A stretch of DNA of 5,631 nt from Planctomycetota bacterium (lineage in GTDB: Bacteria > Planctomycetota > Phycisphaerae > Sedimentisphaerales > Anaerobacaceae): NCBI GenBank assembly GCA_003644295.1, contig QNBZ01000101.1, positions 1 to 5,631 on the forward strand. The letters run 5' to 3'. Position 1 is the stretch's first letter, and each line of letters starts with the position of its first letter. The notes under the pieces were generated by a model that was given only the letters and a program-made list of their open reading frames with translations, did not search any database and was not told the origin of the DNA. A program made the position numbers and the translations under genes. Shown piece by piece: positions 5,612 to 5,631 of the stretch.

Positions 5612-5631
5612 ATGAGCAGACTCATCAACGA
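5612..5631 (+). CDS. Possible start of a gene running off the right edge
   Basis: An ATG at 5612, seven bases after the final HEPN stop, opens the frame MSRLIN and continues to the window end. No clear ribosome binding site precedes it, and six codons are too few to identify a product. It may be an ordinary downstream gene or chance. Confidence 0.15.

Overview
The window is bacterial chromosomal DNA with three intact, well-recognised genes and a decayed toxin-antitoxin remnant. From left to right it holds: a short non-coding left edge (1-257); a sigma-54-dependent AAA+ activator on the minus strand (258-1310); a 356-base gap with small sequences of uncertain meaning (1311-1666); a GTP-dependent phosphoenolpyruvate carboxykinase on the minus strand (1667-3556); a divergent promoter region (3557-3749); IMP dehydrogenase, guaB, on the plus strand (3750-5246); and the fused remains of a MNT/HEPN gene pair (5293-5604).

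The two metabolic genes are divergently transcribed from near-consensus sigma-70-type promoters about 80 bp apart. PEPCK interconverts oxaloacetate and PEP using GTP/GDP, and IMPDH commits IMP to guanine nucleotide synthesis. Both touch the GTP pool, but shared regulation is only inferred. The activator lies behind PEPCK on the same strand, too far away for a tight operon. It has an intact sigma-54 contact motif but no receiver or other sensory domain.

Two features stand out. First, a small palindromic repeat with the core CGAGCGnAGTCGAG occurs twice: at the extreme left edge, and inside guaB, where it adds about eight residues (ACPERSRG) to the first CBS domain without breaking the frame. 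The core is the same but the complementary arms differ (ATTTC/GAAAT against TGCCCC/GGGGCA), as expected of a dispersed repeat family. Second, after guaB the first part of a MNT nucleotidyltransferase runs in one frame into the C-terminal half of a HEPN protein, with two in-frame stops. This looks like an internal deletion across an antitoxin-toxin pair.

The organism cannot be fixed from sequence alone. Moderate GC, a GTP-type PEPCK, sigma-54 regulation and repeats encoding ACPERSR-like peptides fit an environmental lineage such as Planctomycetota (Phycisphaerae-like), but this is a low-confidence inference. No tRNA, rRNA, CRISPR array or insertion sequence was seen. I found no clearly new multi-gene system; the in-gene repeat and the MNT-HEPN chimera are the points most worth following up.
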